Of a stretch of DNA of 29,747 nucleotides, positions 1 through 7,957 are shown piece by piece. The stretch is from contig CASBHZ010000036.1 in assembly GCA_949123685.1 (NCBI GenBank), positions 1 through 29,747 on the forward strand, written 5' to 3'. The stretch's first letter is position 1; each line of letters starts with the position of its first letter. The notes below the pieces were generated by a model that was not told the origin of the DNA, did not search any database, and saw nothing but the letters and a program-made list of their open reading frames with translations. This DNA comes from an uncultured Bacteroidales bacterium (GTDB lineage: Bacteria > Bacteroidota > Bacteroidia > Bacteroidales > Muribaculaceae). The translations under genes and the position numbers were made by a program.

Positions 1-196
1 TACCTTCAATAGCGGAGACAGACATTATGTCCTTATCGTCAATACGGACACATATGCATCACGCCTGTATTATCTGACTGAAGAGGAGCATGAAAACCTT
101 GGAGACGCCGTTGCCTACCATAAGGGACAAATCATCTTCGGAGTTCCCGGAAAGCTGGTGAAAGTCTCAATGAAAAGGGACTCGGACAAGTCGTGA
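1..196 (+). CDS. 3' end of an unidentified gene (partial)
   Basis: An open frame enters from the left edge, with codons starting at position 2, and ends at TGA 194-196, giving about 64 C-terminal residues. The peptide is mixed polar/hydrophobic (for example YVLIVNTDTYASRLYYLT) with a basic tail ending RDSDKS. I do not recognise the family and see no catalytic motif. It is followed by about 70 bases of AT-rich sequence and then an inverted-repeat element. It is codirectional with the envelope locus downstream and could be part of it, but that is only position-based inference. The opposite-strand frame across this stretch was judged a shadow because this frame runs open from the edge to a stop just before the repeat. 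Confidence 0.5.
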   Translation, partial: TFNSGDRHYVLIVNTDTYASRLYYLTEEEHENLGDAVAYHKGQIIFGVPGKLVKVSMKRDSDKS

Positions 197-267
197 TTCA
201 GAATTAACCAGAATGTGACATAATGCCGAATATCAACATTCCGTATAAGCCAGACCAATTTAATTTT

Positions 268-384
268 TCCAACCACTAACAACCACGGAACAACCAGTCT
301 TACATCTACACTCAAAAGGTTTTATGCATCCATAGGTGGTTGTTCTGTGGTTGTAAGTGGTTGGAGGATAAAAATATGGATTGG
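268..384 (+). repeat. Inverted-repeat element, copy A
   Basis: Two 29-base arms, 268-296 and 337-365, are reverse complements with 2 mismatches and enclose a 40-base loop. The right arm holds TGGTTG three times at 11- and 10-base spacing; the left arm holds the mirror CAACCA motifs. The loop contains GGTTTTATGCAT. An AT-rich trailer ends in ATGGATTGG at 376-384. The same arm-loop-arm-trailer architecture recurs at 7811, 8219, 12020 and 12442. This copy stands alone, without the second palindrome seen in the paired copies. It lies about 70 bases after the stop of the partial gene. Confidence 0.9.
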
Positions 385-406
385 AATATAAAGCAACTTA
401 TGTTAT

Positions 407-449
407 TGGGCATATTTGTTGCCCATTTGGATAAATATGTATATATTTG
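407..449 (+). promoter_or_regulatory. Predicted promoter with overlapping dyad, upstream of thioredoxin/DUF1573 lipoprotein
   Basis: A Bacteroidetes-type -7 motif TATATTTG lies at 442-449, 20 bases after TTG at 419-421. A dyad, TGGGCA (407-412) and TGCCCA (420-425) with a 7-base spacer, overlaps the -33 element and could be an operator. Transcription would begin near 456. This excludes the long open frame starting at 340 and fits translation from 529. The motif match is clear; the operator role is inference. Confidence 0.5.
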
Positions 450-528
450 CTTCCAAGTCCTGTGCATCTTATTGACAAAAGCAATTAGCTGTTTGATGCA
501 TATTGGATTTGCTAAAAAACATATATAC

Positions 529-1401
529 ATGTTTTCCTTAAGAAAAAACTATCGTCTAATACCATTATTGCTTCCATTAATTATATCCTGTTCGGGCTCT
601 AACAAGGAGCAGCGGGACATTGTTGCAGAATTGGCAGGCAAGGAAATCGTAATTCCCGGTGAACTTGGATTTCAGGTAGGTAATATCCCCGTGGATTACG
701 ATTTCGATGCCGCCGATTTCAAGATCGTCACATATGTTGACTCCTCCGGATGCACCAACTGCCGGATGAAACTCAAGGACTGGGAAAAGGTGATTGACGG
801 TTTCAAATCCTCTCCCGATGTTGATGTCAGCTTCCTTATGATAGTGGATTCCGACAAACGGGAGGAGATTGAAAGACTCGTGAAAGACAATGACTTTCAT
901 CATCCTGTATCAATTGATTCCGCAGGACTTTTCAGGAAGGCGAATCCTCTTCCTTCCAAACCGGAACATCAGACATTTCTTCTTGACGCAGACAACAAAG
1001 TCATCGCTTTGGGAAATCCCGTGCAGAATCCGAAAATCAGGGAACTGTATGCCCAGCTTATCTTCGATTCTCAGGATCATAAGTTTCCGGATGAAACCTC
1101 GTCATTATGTAAGAATGCCGTGCGGAGTCTCGGGGTTGTCAACAGGGGCGACACAATAACCAGGCTTTTCAGACTTAACAACAATACGGATTCAGACCTG
1201 ACACTGCAGGAGGTCACCCCTTCGTGCCATTGCGTGAGCGCAAAAGCTGATTGGAAAGTCCTGAAAAGCGGAGAATATGCGGATATTGAAATCAGCTATG
1301 TAGCCGACACGATCCCGCAGCAGTTCCACCGCTATGCCGATGTTTGGTTCAAAGAGAGACCGAACCCGCAGAGGCTCGTTCTCCACGGATTCGTAAAGTA
1401 A
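529..1401 (+). CDS. Lipoprotein with thioredoxin-like domain and C-terminal DUF1573 domain
   Basis: A 290-residue predicted lipoprotein. A basic N-terminus and hydrophobic stretch end in the lipobox IISC (Cys21). Residues about 45-180 look like a thioredoxin/TlpA-like fold: strand KIVTYVDSSGCTNC carries a CxxC at Cys75-Cys78, then a helix, and FLLDADNKVIALG is the usual late beta-hairpin. Residues about 199-290 match DUF1573 (GDTITRLFRLNNNT, then a PSCHC dipeptide-cysteine site at 233/235, and a C-terminal HGFVK). Start 529 is chosen over 340 because the upstream frame crosses the repeat and the predicted promoter and would bury the signal peptide; ATG 496 is a less likely alternative. The protein probably acts on the periplasmic side of an envelope membrane. 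The substrate is unknown. The next gene, 28 bases away, encodes a cysteine-containing secreted peptide, which makes a redox or disulfide role attractive but unproven. Confidence 0.8.
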   Translation: MFSLRKNYRLIPLLLPLIISCSGSNKEQRDIVAELAGKEIVIPGELGFQVGNIPVDYDFDAADFKIVTYVDSSGCTNCRMKLKDWEKVIDGFKSSPDVDVSFLMIVDSDKREEIERLVKDNDFHHPVSIDSAGLFRKANPLPSKPEHQTFLLDADNKVIALGNPVQNPKIRELYAQLIFDSQDHKFPDETSSLCKNAVRSLGVVNRGDTITRLFRLNNNTDSDLTLQEVTPSCHCVSAKADWKVLKSGEYADIEISYVADTIPQQFHRYADVWFKERPNPQRLVLHGFVK

Positions 1402-1429
1402 TCAAAATACTGACTAAAACTTAATCAAA

Positions 1430-1693
1430 ATGAAAAAGAAGATCATCGCAGCCGCAGTGGTGGCAGTCATGGGTATTTCCACGTATGTCGGAATCAATGC
1501 CCAAAAGAGAGATGCAATGTCTGACATTCAGATGGCGAATGTCGAGGCATTGGTAAGTGGTGAAGGAGGAGACCTGATTCCTTGTCACAGCTCCGCAACA
1601 ATAGATTACCACAGATCGTATACCGATTGTTCAAAATGTGAGAGAATTGAGAATTATAAAGGGACAGGCACAGAAGCAAGATGTACAAACTAA
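1430..1693 (+). CDS. NVEALA-family small secreted peptide
   Basis: An 87-residue peptide. MKKKIIAAAVVAVMGISTYV is a basic plus hydrophobic N-terminus, followed by a short linker and the motif MSDIQMANVEALVSGEGGD. This is the signature of the NVEALA family of Bacteroidetes, with Val in place of the last Ala. The part after the motif has four cysteines (52, 67, 70, 85), including CSKC, and several Tyr/His. Family function is not established to my knowledge. NVEALA genes commonly sit next to BF3164-type lipoproteins, as here. The stop codon overlaps the next frame (13 bases if that gene starts at 1681, one base if it starts at ATG 1693). Family call is confident; any role as a signal, structural or modified peptide is conjecture. 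Confidence 0.85.
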   Translation: MKKKIIAAAVVAVMGISTYVGINAQKRDAMSDIQMANVEALVSGEGGDLIPCHSSATIDYHRSYTDCSKCERIENYKGTGTEARCTN

Positions 1694-2709
1694 TGAAAAT
1701 ATGTATTAGCACGGTTGCAATGTTTTTCATTGCAACCGTGTTTAACTCTTGTGGCAAAGATGGCGGTTCAGAAGAAGTCGGATTTGGTGAATTTAATACA
1801 CACATAAGTCTTGTGGGTAAGCCTATATCCATTGGCGACTCCATCCCTGCAGTTATTGGTTCTGTAGCAGCAATAGAGGGTGGATATCTGTTTTACACAT
1901 ACGTGTCGGATTATCTATTACTTATATCTGACGATGAATTCAATAATTTCAGACAGATTATTAAGAAAGGAAATGGTCCGAATGAATTGTCTCAGGTCAG
2001 CGGCACATTTGGTCAGGAACTTGATGACAAAAGTTTATTGTCTGTTTTTGATCCCAATGCCATAGCCTTATATGGCTTTAATCCTGAGACTCCTGACTCA
2101 GTGAGTCTGTACTATGAATTTCCGGATAATTTCAGAAAGTATATTCCGAGAGAAGTAATCAAAATTAAAGATGGCTGCTATGTCGCACCTCGTGAGGATC
2201 GTGTTTACGGAATGATTTCTTTCGACTCCAAGACAGGAACAATAGAAGAGTGGCCGGTGGGTTATGACTTCAAGGATTCCCAAAATCCCAAAGAAGACAT
2301 AATCTCTAAAAGATTGGTTGCATATTGTCTTGAAAACGGGATGGTTGCGGAAACGTATGGTTGTTTTCCAAGGATTATACTTCATAATGAACAAGGAAGG
2401 GTTATCAAGGTCTTGACTTATGACAATTATAAAGAGCGGGTTGACTCCCAGGGTATGCTTGCGGAATGTTTCATGGACATGCAAATGACTTCCAATCATA
2501 TATGGATATTGTATGGCGATCCACATATGGATAATCAAAGTCGGATCTTCATTGTTGATTATGAAGGTAATGGGGTTGCAGAGTTAGGCATATCTCCGGC
2601 TCATCAGTTCGCCATAGACAGGAAAAAACGGAGGGTAATCGCAGTTAATCCCAATGAGGAAGAAACAGGGATTATGGTTTACCGGATACCAGATTCCATA
2701 GAAATATGA
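1681..2709 (+). CDS. BF3164-like lipoprotein with TolB-like 6-bladed beta-propeller
   Basis: 342 residues. The N-terminus ends in a lipobox FNSC (Cys24 from this start, Cys20 from the alternative ATG at 1693, which overlaps the previous stop as TAATG). The rest is repeated beta-strand sequence typical of the 6-bladed propeller lipoproteins of Bacteroidetes: FRQIIKKGNGPNEL early, followed by YGMISFDSKTGTIEEWP and IFIVDYEGNGVAELGIS. These proteins are predicted to be envelope lipoproteins and are frequent partners of NVEALA peptides; a biochemical activity is not known to me. A perfect 13-bp hairpin lies inside the signal-peptide codons (1710-1740). The frame stays open after the TGA into a decayed propeller fragment. 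Confidence 0.8.
   Translation: MYKLMKICISTVAMFFIATVFNSCGKDGGSEEVGFGEFNTHISLVGKPISIGDSIPAVIGSVAAIEGGYLFYTYVSDYLLLISDDEFNNFRQIIKKGNGPNELSQVSGTFGQELDDKSLLSVFDPNAIALYGFNPETPDSVSLYYEFPDNFRKYIPREVIKIKDGCYVAPREDRVYGMISFDSKTGTIEEWPVGYDFKDSQNPKEDIISKRLVAYCLENGMVAETYGCFPRIILHNEQGRVIKVLTYDNYKERVDSQGMLAECFMDMQMTSNHIWILYGDPHMDNQSRIFIVDYEGNGVAELGISPAHQFAIDRKKRRVIAVNPNEEETGIMVYRIPDSIEI
1710..1740 (+). promoter_or_regulatory. Perfect 13-bp hairpin just downstream of the NVEALA stop
   Basis: CACGGTTGCAATG (1710-1722) and its exact reverse complement (1728-1740) flank a loop of five T. The stem begins 17 bases after the NVEALA stop and lies in the signal-peptide codons of the next lipoprotein gene. It could protect or terminate a short peptide mRNA and so lower expression of the downstream genes. 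Only TTT follows the stem, so it is not a classic terminator. Structure seen; role inferred. Confidence 0.5.
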
Positions 2710-2908
2710 AAGCACGGTTTCGTTAGAAGTAGAGTGCATCTTTGTTCAAGCGGAGACGGAGAATACGTCTCATTGCCAGTGAATCAATGTTCTGTGACAG
2801 GGAATAACCGCCATGTATGTAGACAAAGATGGGATCCTGTATGCCTTCAACCCACTCGGAGACAATGAATATATCTATAAATATGACATAAAGTCGATGC
2901 TGCGGTAG
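2710..2908 (+). pseudogene. Decayed fragment of a second beta-propeller lipoprotein gene
   Basis: No intact gene lies between the propeller lipoprotein and the transglutaminase-like gene. The frame continuing after TGA 2707-2709 reads GDGEYVSLPVNQCSVTGNNR. Shifting one frame at about 2812 gives MYVDKDGILYAFNPLGDNEY, then IYKYDIKSMLR and a TAG at 2906-2908. The second segment (31 codons from ATG 2813) resembles a terminal propeller blade of the BF3164/TolB-like type. The two frames join plausibly with one frameshift, so this looks like a remnant of a paralogue of the gene just upstream. A short real gene at 2813-2908 is possible but less likely. Confidence 0.45.
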
Positions 2909-2934
2909 TTTGAAGATCTGTTAAACTGATTATA

Positions 2935-4869
2935 ATGTCTGAGAGTTTAAATAATAAGAAGTTATTGTTTTTAGTTATTCCGCTTGCTTTTGTCTCATGC
3001 GTCTCTGTTGAAGACACGTTGACGGATCAGGCAATGTCGCAGGCAGGATCAAATGCTTCGGAAATTGAGAAAGTGTTGAATTCCTATGATGGGGAGAAAA
3101 AAGAAGCTGCGGAATACTTGGTTCGCGGGATGTTGGGACAATATTCCTTGACAGGTCCGGGACTCGACTCAATCGAGATGCTTTACAGGGAGCTTCCGCA
3201 GCCCAACGGCAGCTGGCAATTCGATTCCCTGCAGCTTGCCACGGGGAAGATATACACGGATATGCCTCGCCAAAAGACCGCTGACTTACAAACCCTGAAT
3301 GCCGATTATCTCATCCGGAACCTCGATGACGCGTGGGAACAGAAAGAGACACGCAGCTGGAACAGAGATCTTTCATTGTCAGATTTCTGCGAACTGCTCC
3401 TGCCTTACCGCATCGGAGACGAACCGCTGACAGAATGGCGAAAGGCATATCGGGCGGCTTATGATTCCCTGTCTGACAAAATCGATTCCGCGACCGATGC
3501 TGTTGCTGCAGCAGCAGTTGTTTCCAAGGCACTGGGCGAGATTCATTACAACAACAAACTGAAAACGCCACACAGACCCGCCACCGGACTTATTACCGCT
3601 CCCGCCGGGTTCTGCCGCGAAGACTGCGACCGCACGGTATATGCCATGAGAGCATTCGGTATTCCCGTGACTATTGACGAGATACTTGTATCTCCCGACA
3701 ACGGCACCCCTCACCAATGGTGTGTGGTGTCGGATACCGAAGACAACACATTCCGTATGTTCGACAACGACCGTTTCCTTCCGACCCGAGACTCCGTTCA
3801 CAATGACGGGAGACGGGAAGGGAAGATCTACAGAAGGATGTGGGCGATAAACACCGACAGGATAAAGCGGCTTTCTTCCATTCCTGATATTCCCGTCGAA
3901 TTATTGAGCCCGAGGCTTAAGGATGTCACGGCAGAATATTTCGGTCATAACGAAGCAACAATAAATACTGACAAGGAATCCGGCACAGTGTTCCTCGGTC
4001 TTTTTACACCTGACGGCTACAGACCGATAGATATCGCGGAGAAAAATGCTGGAAGAGGAGTCGTGTTCCGTGACATTGAACCGAACCTGATATATTTCCC
4101 GGTTACCCGCGATGGCAACGGGTATCGCACATGTGGGAATCCTTTCATGCTGAAAAGTGACGGGAAAGTACATGAGTTCGTCCCGGATGTTGCCCGCAGG
4201 GAAAGACTGTCCCTGAAACGTAAGATGCCATTCTGGCTACACCATACGGGACGCATGAGCTCTGTCATAGGCATCCGGACACAGACCGGACCAAGCGCGA
4301 CGGGACCCTGGCGCAATATTGACAGCATATCTTCCATGCCAACTCATAGTTTCTACCACATACCTGTGAACATGAGCGACAAGGATAGATACATTCGTCT
4401 TCTGCCGTCTCCCTTGCAGCGTTCCCAGATCGGTGAGGTAATTGCTTCTGTTGACTCTCTCGCGCTTGAACGCCTGCCACTGTCTGTAATCACCGACAAT
4501 CTCACGGCTGGAAAGAAAAAGCTCGTGGACGGTAATATCCTCACTTGGACTAACTATCAGGTCGGATACCGGGATCTGGTGTTTCGGATAAATTCCAACA
4601 AGGAAGTCAGCAACATATTCATCATTCCGCGTAATGACGACAATTATGTTGTTCCGGGAGAAGAGTATGAACTGTTCTATTTCGACAGGGACGGCTGGAA
4701 ATCGCTTGGTAAGAAGACCGCCGAGGGGTTTGACATCACATATGACGTGCCTGCGAATGCTGTGCTTTGGCTCCGCAACCTCACAAAAGGGAGAGAGGAG
4801 CAGATCTTCATATGCCGCGACGGAAAACAGCTCTTCAACGCGGATATGAGAAATGAAAATATTTTGTAA
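2935..4869 (+). CDS. Transglutaminase-like (papain-fold) lipoprotein
   Basis: A 644-residue predicted lipoprotein with lipobox FVSC (Cys22). A transglutaminase-like core lies at about residues 195-280: GFCREDCDRTVYAMRAFGIP places the likely nucleophile at Cys227, TPHQWCVV gives His260, and MFDND gives Asp277, so the Cys-His-Asp triad is complete. The C-terminal half is beta-rich; residues about 510-640 (start LVDGNILTWTNYQ, end FICRDGKQLF) look like a carbohydrate- or surface-binding sandwich domain, which I cannot name precisely. Such proteins in Bacteroidetes are cell-surface or periplasmic proteases/amidases of unknown substrate. It ends 12 bases before the outer-membrane barrel gene, so the two are probably cotranscribed. 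A role in processing a peptide or glycopeptide handled by the neighbouring barrel protein is inference. Confidence 0.8.
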   Translation: MSESLNNKKLLFLVIPLAFVSCVSVEDTLTDQAMSQAGSNASEIEKVLNSYDGEKKEAAEYLVRGMLGQYSLTGPGLDSIEMLYRELPQPNGSWQFDSLQLATGKIYTDMPRQKTADLQTLNADYLIRNLDDAWEQKETRSWNRDLSLSDFCELLLPYRIGDEPLTEWRKAYRAAYDSLSDKIDSATDAVAAAAVVSKALGEIHYNNKLKTPHRPATGLITAPAGFCREDCDRTVYAMRAFGIPVTIDEILVSPDNGTPHQWCVVSDTEDNTFRMFDNDRFLPTRDSVHNDGRREGKIYRRMWAINTDRIKRLSSIPDIPVELLSPRLKDVTAEYFGHNEATINTDKESGTVFLGLFTPDGYRPIDIAEKNAGRGVVFRDIEPNLIYFPVTRDGNGYRTCGNPFMLKSDGKVHEFVPDVARRERLSLKRKMPFWLHHTGRMSSVIGIRTQTGPSATGPWRNIDSISSMPTHSFYHIPVNMSDKDRYIRLLPSPLQRSQIGEVIASVDSLALERLPLSVITDNLTAGKKKLVDGNILTWTNYQVGYRDLVFRINSNKEVSNIFIIPRNDDNYVVPGEEYELFYFDRDGWKSLGKKTAEGFDITYDVPANAVLWLRNLTKGREEQIFICRDGKQLFNADMRNENIL

Positions 4870-4881
4870 AATTTTGACACC

Positions 4882-7806
4882 ATGAAAAATCTTATTCCCT
4901 TGCTTTATGTATTGTTCCTTGTTTCTGCATTCGGATTCAGCGAAAGCCATACTGTTTATGCTCAAACCGCAGCTAAGAAAAAAACGATAAAGGAAAAGGT
5001 AGACAGCATAGAGTTGCGGGGAGAGGTGTATGACCGAATGACTACCCGGCATGTGCCTGAAACTAAAATCGAGATACTGCGTCCTGACAGTTCCTTGATC
5101 ACAAGCACTCAGGGAGGATGGAAAGGACGGTTCTGGCGCCGGGACTTAGGTGTTGTAGAGGATTCTGTCTCAAATTATACTGTAAATCTCCCGAAGATAG
5201 AAGGGAATTATATAATCAGAGTCAGCAAGAACGGATATGAAACCAAATATGTGCCCTATGCCCTAATCGATCTCAAAAAAAGAGATGATGAACGCACTGC
5301 CCCGAAAATTTATCTTAGCAGGATAAGAGTCAAAAATCTCGAGGAGTTTACTGTCAAGGCAAGTAAGGTGATGTTCTATCACAAAGGAGACACCATCGTC
5401 TACAATGCCGATGCGTTCATGCTTCCGGAAGGATCAATGCTTGACGCGCTCATCGCGCAGATGCCGGGCGTGGAGATAAAAGATGGAGGAAAGATATATG
5501 TGAACGGAAGGTTTGTCGAGTCCCTGCTTCTCAACGGCAAGGATTTCTTCAAAGGGAATCAGGATGTAATGCTTGAGAACATAGGAGTCTATGCAGTGAA
5601 GGATGTGGCTGTATATGAGAAGAAAGAAGACTTGGCTGCCATTCTGGGGGAAAGAGAAGATGTGGAGAAGGAATACGTCATGGACGTGCGTCTCAAGAAA
5701 GACCATATGGCGGGAAACATGATCAATGCGGAAGCAGGAGGAGGAACAAAGTCTCGATACATTGGCAGATTGTTCGCCATGCATTACACCAACAACAGCC
5801 GCGTCTCACTCTATGGCAACGCCAACAACATCAACCTGATAAACAAGCTGGCGCAGTCTGAACGTCTATATGATGATTATAGTGATAATGGAATCACACG
5901 CAAGATAAATGGCGGCATCGATTATCTCGCCGACAATGCGCTTCACACATGGGAAGCCTCAGGCAATGTCGATGCAAATTATATCGACCGCAGAAATAAC
6001 ACTGTGACCAATGCCGTCAATTATCTGCAAACCGCTGACAATTTCGATTTCTCCGGAGTCACATCGCGTGCCCGCGATTTCTCTATGTCCACTTTTCATA
6101 ATTTCAAAATAAAGAAAGACCGTTGGAACCTTGAGCTGAAGCCAAAGTTCACCTATAATAAGAACCGCAACAACGACGAGACTGTGGCAGCAACATTCAA
6201 CCGTGAGATACAAAATCTCAACGAAAACATAATAACAGCGATATATTCAGGCAACTACAGAGACCTGCAGTCAGCATTGATCAACCGCAATCTGAAGATT
6301 TACGAAGCTGACGGTCACGGATATGACGCCCAATTGCAAGGTGCATCAAAGATAAGGATACCCAACAGTCCCGATGCCGTGGAATTTAAGTTCACAGCGA
6401 AGTATGACAGAAAAAGCCTTTTTGACAATACACTTCAGGATATATGTTTCGGCATCACCCCCACTTCCTCGCTGCTTCAGAACCGATATCAGAACAACCG
6501 TCCCCACTATAATCTGAAGCTTCAGGGATTGGCACGCTATTATTTCAACATACCATTCGGCACCCTGAATGCAAGCTATGAGTTTATTCATACACAGAAC
6601 CGCAAGAATACGGACATTTCCCTTCTTGAAGCGATGGCGGAGAACTCAATGGCGGAGTTTGAGCCCGGGGAATTGCCGATGCCCGACCTTGCCAACAGCT
6701 ATACAAGCAAGTTTTATAAGAACCAGCATATATTGAAACTGACATGGTATTACAAAAAGAAATACAGCAATGTAAACTGGAACATAACCATTGAACCTAA
6801 GTTCTTCCTTGAACGTCATGATCTTTTCTATCACAGGGGAGAAACAAACACAGACCCGCGTCGTTCATTCGTGAGATTCAACATCGAAAACGCCCGTTTC
6901 ATTCTAAAGGACAACAAAAGCAAATGGGATATAAAGATTTCATACAAAATGAGACAGACAGCTCCCAACCTTTTGAACATGATAGATATACGGGACAACA
7001 CCGATCCATTGAACGTCAGACTGGGAAATCCGGACCTGAAAAACTCTACAAATCACGAGCTGTGGGCAATCTATTACCACGAACTTTCAAAAGATTTATC
7101 ACAGGATGTTTATCTTGATCTGATGTGGACATTAAATGATTTTGTGACAGGATATCGCTACAATTCCACAAACGGCATCAGAACCACACGGACTTACAAT
7201 GTCTCAGACAACAATTTCGGGTCGTTGCAATATTCAATTTATTATCGTTTCGGACCGCAAAAATCTTTTTTTATCAACAGTTTTATTGTGGGAAGTTTCA
7301 ATAATTATGCCAATATGGTTGGATATGATGCTGCTCCGGAGAAACAGAAAGTGAGTTCAAAGGGCATTATATATGACCTGCGTGTCGGTTATAGGACAAA
7401 AAAAGTGCAGGCGTTTTTAACAGGGGGCGTAGATTGGGACAGATCGAAATCCGAAGGTCAAATGATCACCAAAAACAACAGCGGTTTTTGGGGTTGGGGA
7501 GCAGAACTGAACGCAAGTCTTCCGTTCAATTTCAGCATAGGCACAAAACTGAGGGCGATGAGACGTTTCGGATACGTGGAGGATTCAATGAATTCGTTCA
7601 ATTATATCTGGAATGCGCAACTCGGGTACAGCATCGCGAAAGGCACATGGCGCATAACCCTCGATGCCAAGGATATCCTCAATCAGAACAAAGGCATCAG
7701 CTATAGGGTGAACGCCAACGGACGCACACAGACCCTCAACACAGTCCTACCCCGCTATCTCATGCTCTCGGTGCATTACCGCTTCGACTTCAAGCCGAAA
7801 CGTTAA
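4882..7806 (+). CDS. TonB-receptor-like outer-membrane beta-barrel protein
   Basis: 974 residues with a signal peptide (cleavage likely after VYA, about residue 27). A carboxypeptidase-regulatory-like beta-sandwich follows (about 44-150, ELRGEVYDRMTTRHVP, ending APKIYLSRI). A plug-like domain is at about 155-270, with the family-typical stretches FYHKGDTIVYNADAF, LPEGSMLDALIAQMPGVEI and GKIYVNGRFV...LNGKDFFKGN. A long C-terminal barrel has alternating aromatic strands and ends VHYRFDFKPKR. This is the outer-membrane beta-barrel family related to SusC/TonB-dependent receptors; no SusD partner is adjacent. It probably transports, or anchors at the surface, a substrate related to the upstream lipoproteins. 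Its terminal codons recur as an isolated fragment behind purF. Stop codon is followed within 2 bases by inverted-repeat element copy B. Confidence 0.85.
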   Translation: MKNLIPLLYVLFLVSAFGFSESHTVYAQTAAKKKTIKEKVDSIELRGEVYDRMTTRHVPETKIEILRPDSSLITSTQGGWKGRFWRRDLGVVEDSVSNYTVNLPKIEGNYIIRVSKNGYETKYVPYALIDLKKRDDERTAPKIYLSRIRVKNLEEFTVKASKVMFYHKGDTIVYNADAFMLPEGSMLDALIAQMPGVEIKDGGKIYVNGRFVESLLLNGKDFFKGNQDVMLENIGVYAVKDVAVYEKKEDLAAILGEREDVEKEYVMDVRLKKDHMAGNMINAEAGGGTKSRYIGRLFAMHYTNNSRVSLYGNANNINLINKLAQSERLYDDYSDNGITRKINGGIDYLADNALHTWEASGNVDANYIDRRNNTVTNAVNYLQTADNFDFSGVTSRARDFSMSTFHNFKIKKDRWNLELKPKFTYNKNRNNDETVAATFNREIQNLNENIITAIYSGNYRDLQSALINRNLKIYEADGHGYDAQLQGASKIRIPNSPDAVEFKFTAKYDRKSLFDNTLQDICFGITPTSSLLQNRYQNNRPHYNLKLQGLARYYFNIPFGTLNASYEFIHTQNRKNTDISLLEAMAENSMAEFEPGELPMPDLANSYTSKFYKNQHILKLTWYYKKKYSNVNWNITIEPKFFLERHDLFYHRGETNTDPRRSFVRFNIENARFILKDNKSKWDIKISYKMRQTAPNLLNMIDIRDNTDPLNVRLGNPDLKNSTNHELWAIYYHELSKDLSQDVYLDLMWTLNDFVTGYRYNSTNGIRTTRTYNVSDNNFGSLQYSIYYRFGPQKSFFINSFIVGSFNNYANMVGYDAAPEKQKVSSKGIIYDLRVGYRTKKVQAFLTGGVDWDRSKSEGQMITKNNSGFWGWGAELNASLPFNFSIGTKLRAMRRFGYVEDSMNSFNYIWNAQLGYSIAKGTWRITLDAKDILNQNKGISYRVNANGRTQTLNTVLPRYLMLSVHYRFDFKPKR

Positions 7807-7810
7807 TAAT

Positions 7811-7932
7811 TCCAATCACTTACAACCACATAACAACCACTTTTATATCTACACTCAAAAGGTTTTATGCATCTTTAAGTGGTTGTTCCGTGGTTGTAAG
7901 TGGTTGGAGGATAAATAATGAATATGGATTGG
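7811..7932 (+). repeat. Inverted-repeat element, copy B
   Basis: Arms 7811-7839 and 7880-7908 (3 mismatches in 29) with a 40-base loop, then a trailer to ATGGATTGG. It begins two bases after the barrel gene's stop codon region (TAATAAT), so the barrel mRNA would end in this stem-loop. The right arm has the three phased TGGTTG motifs. Confidence 0.9.
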
Positions 7933-7957
7933 AAAAGGTAAAATCTGATTCGAAAAT

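Noticed and set aside
340..528. Extended N-terminus of the thioredoxin/DUF1573 lipoprotein
   Set aside because: It begins inside the repeat arm, crosses the predicted promoter and would place a signal peptide in mid-protein.
2737..2744. CATCTTTG as a promoter -7 motif for the transglutaminase-like gene
   Set aside because: It misses the first consensus base, has no convincing -33 partner and is far from the start.
4237..5052. 271-residue minus-strand frame
   Set aside because: It overlaps the transglutaminase-like gene and the start of the barrel gene, both of which have convincing domains; it shows no recognisable domain.
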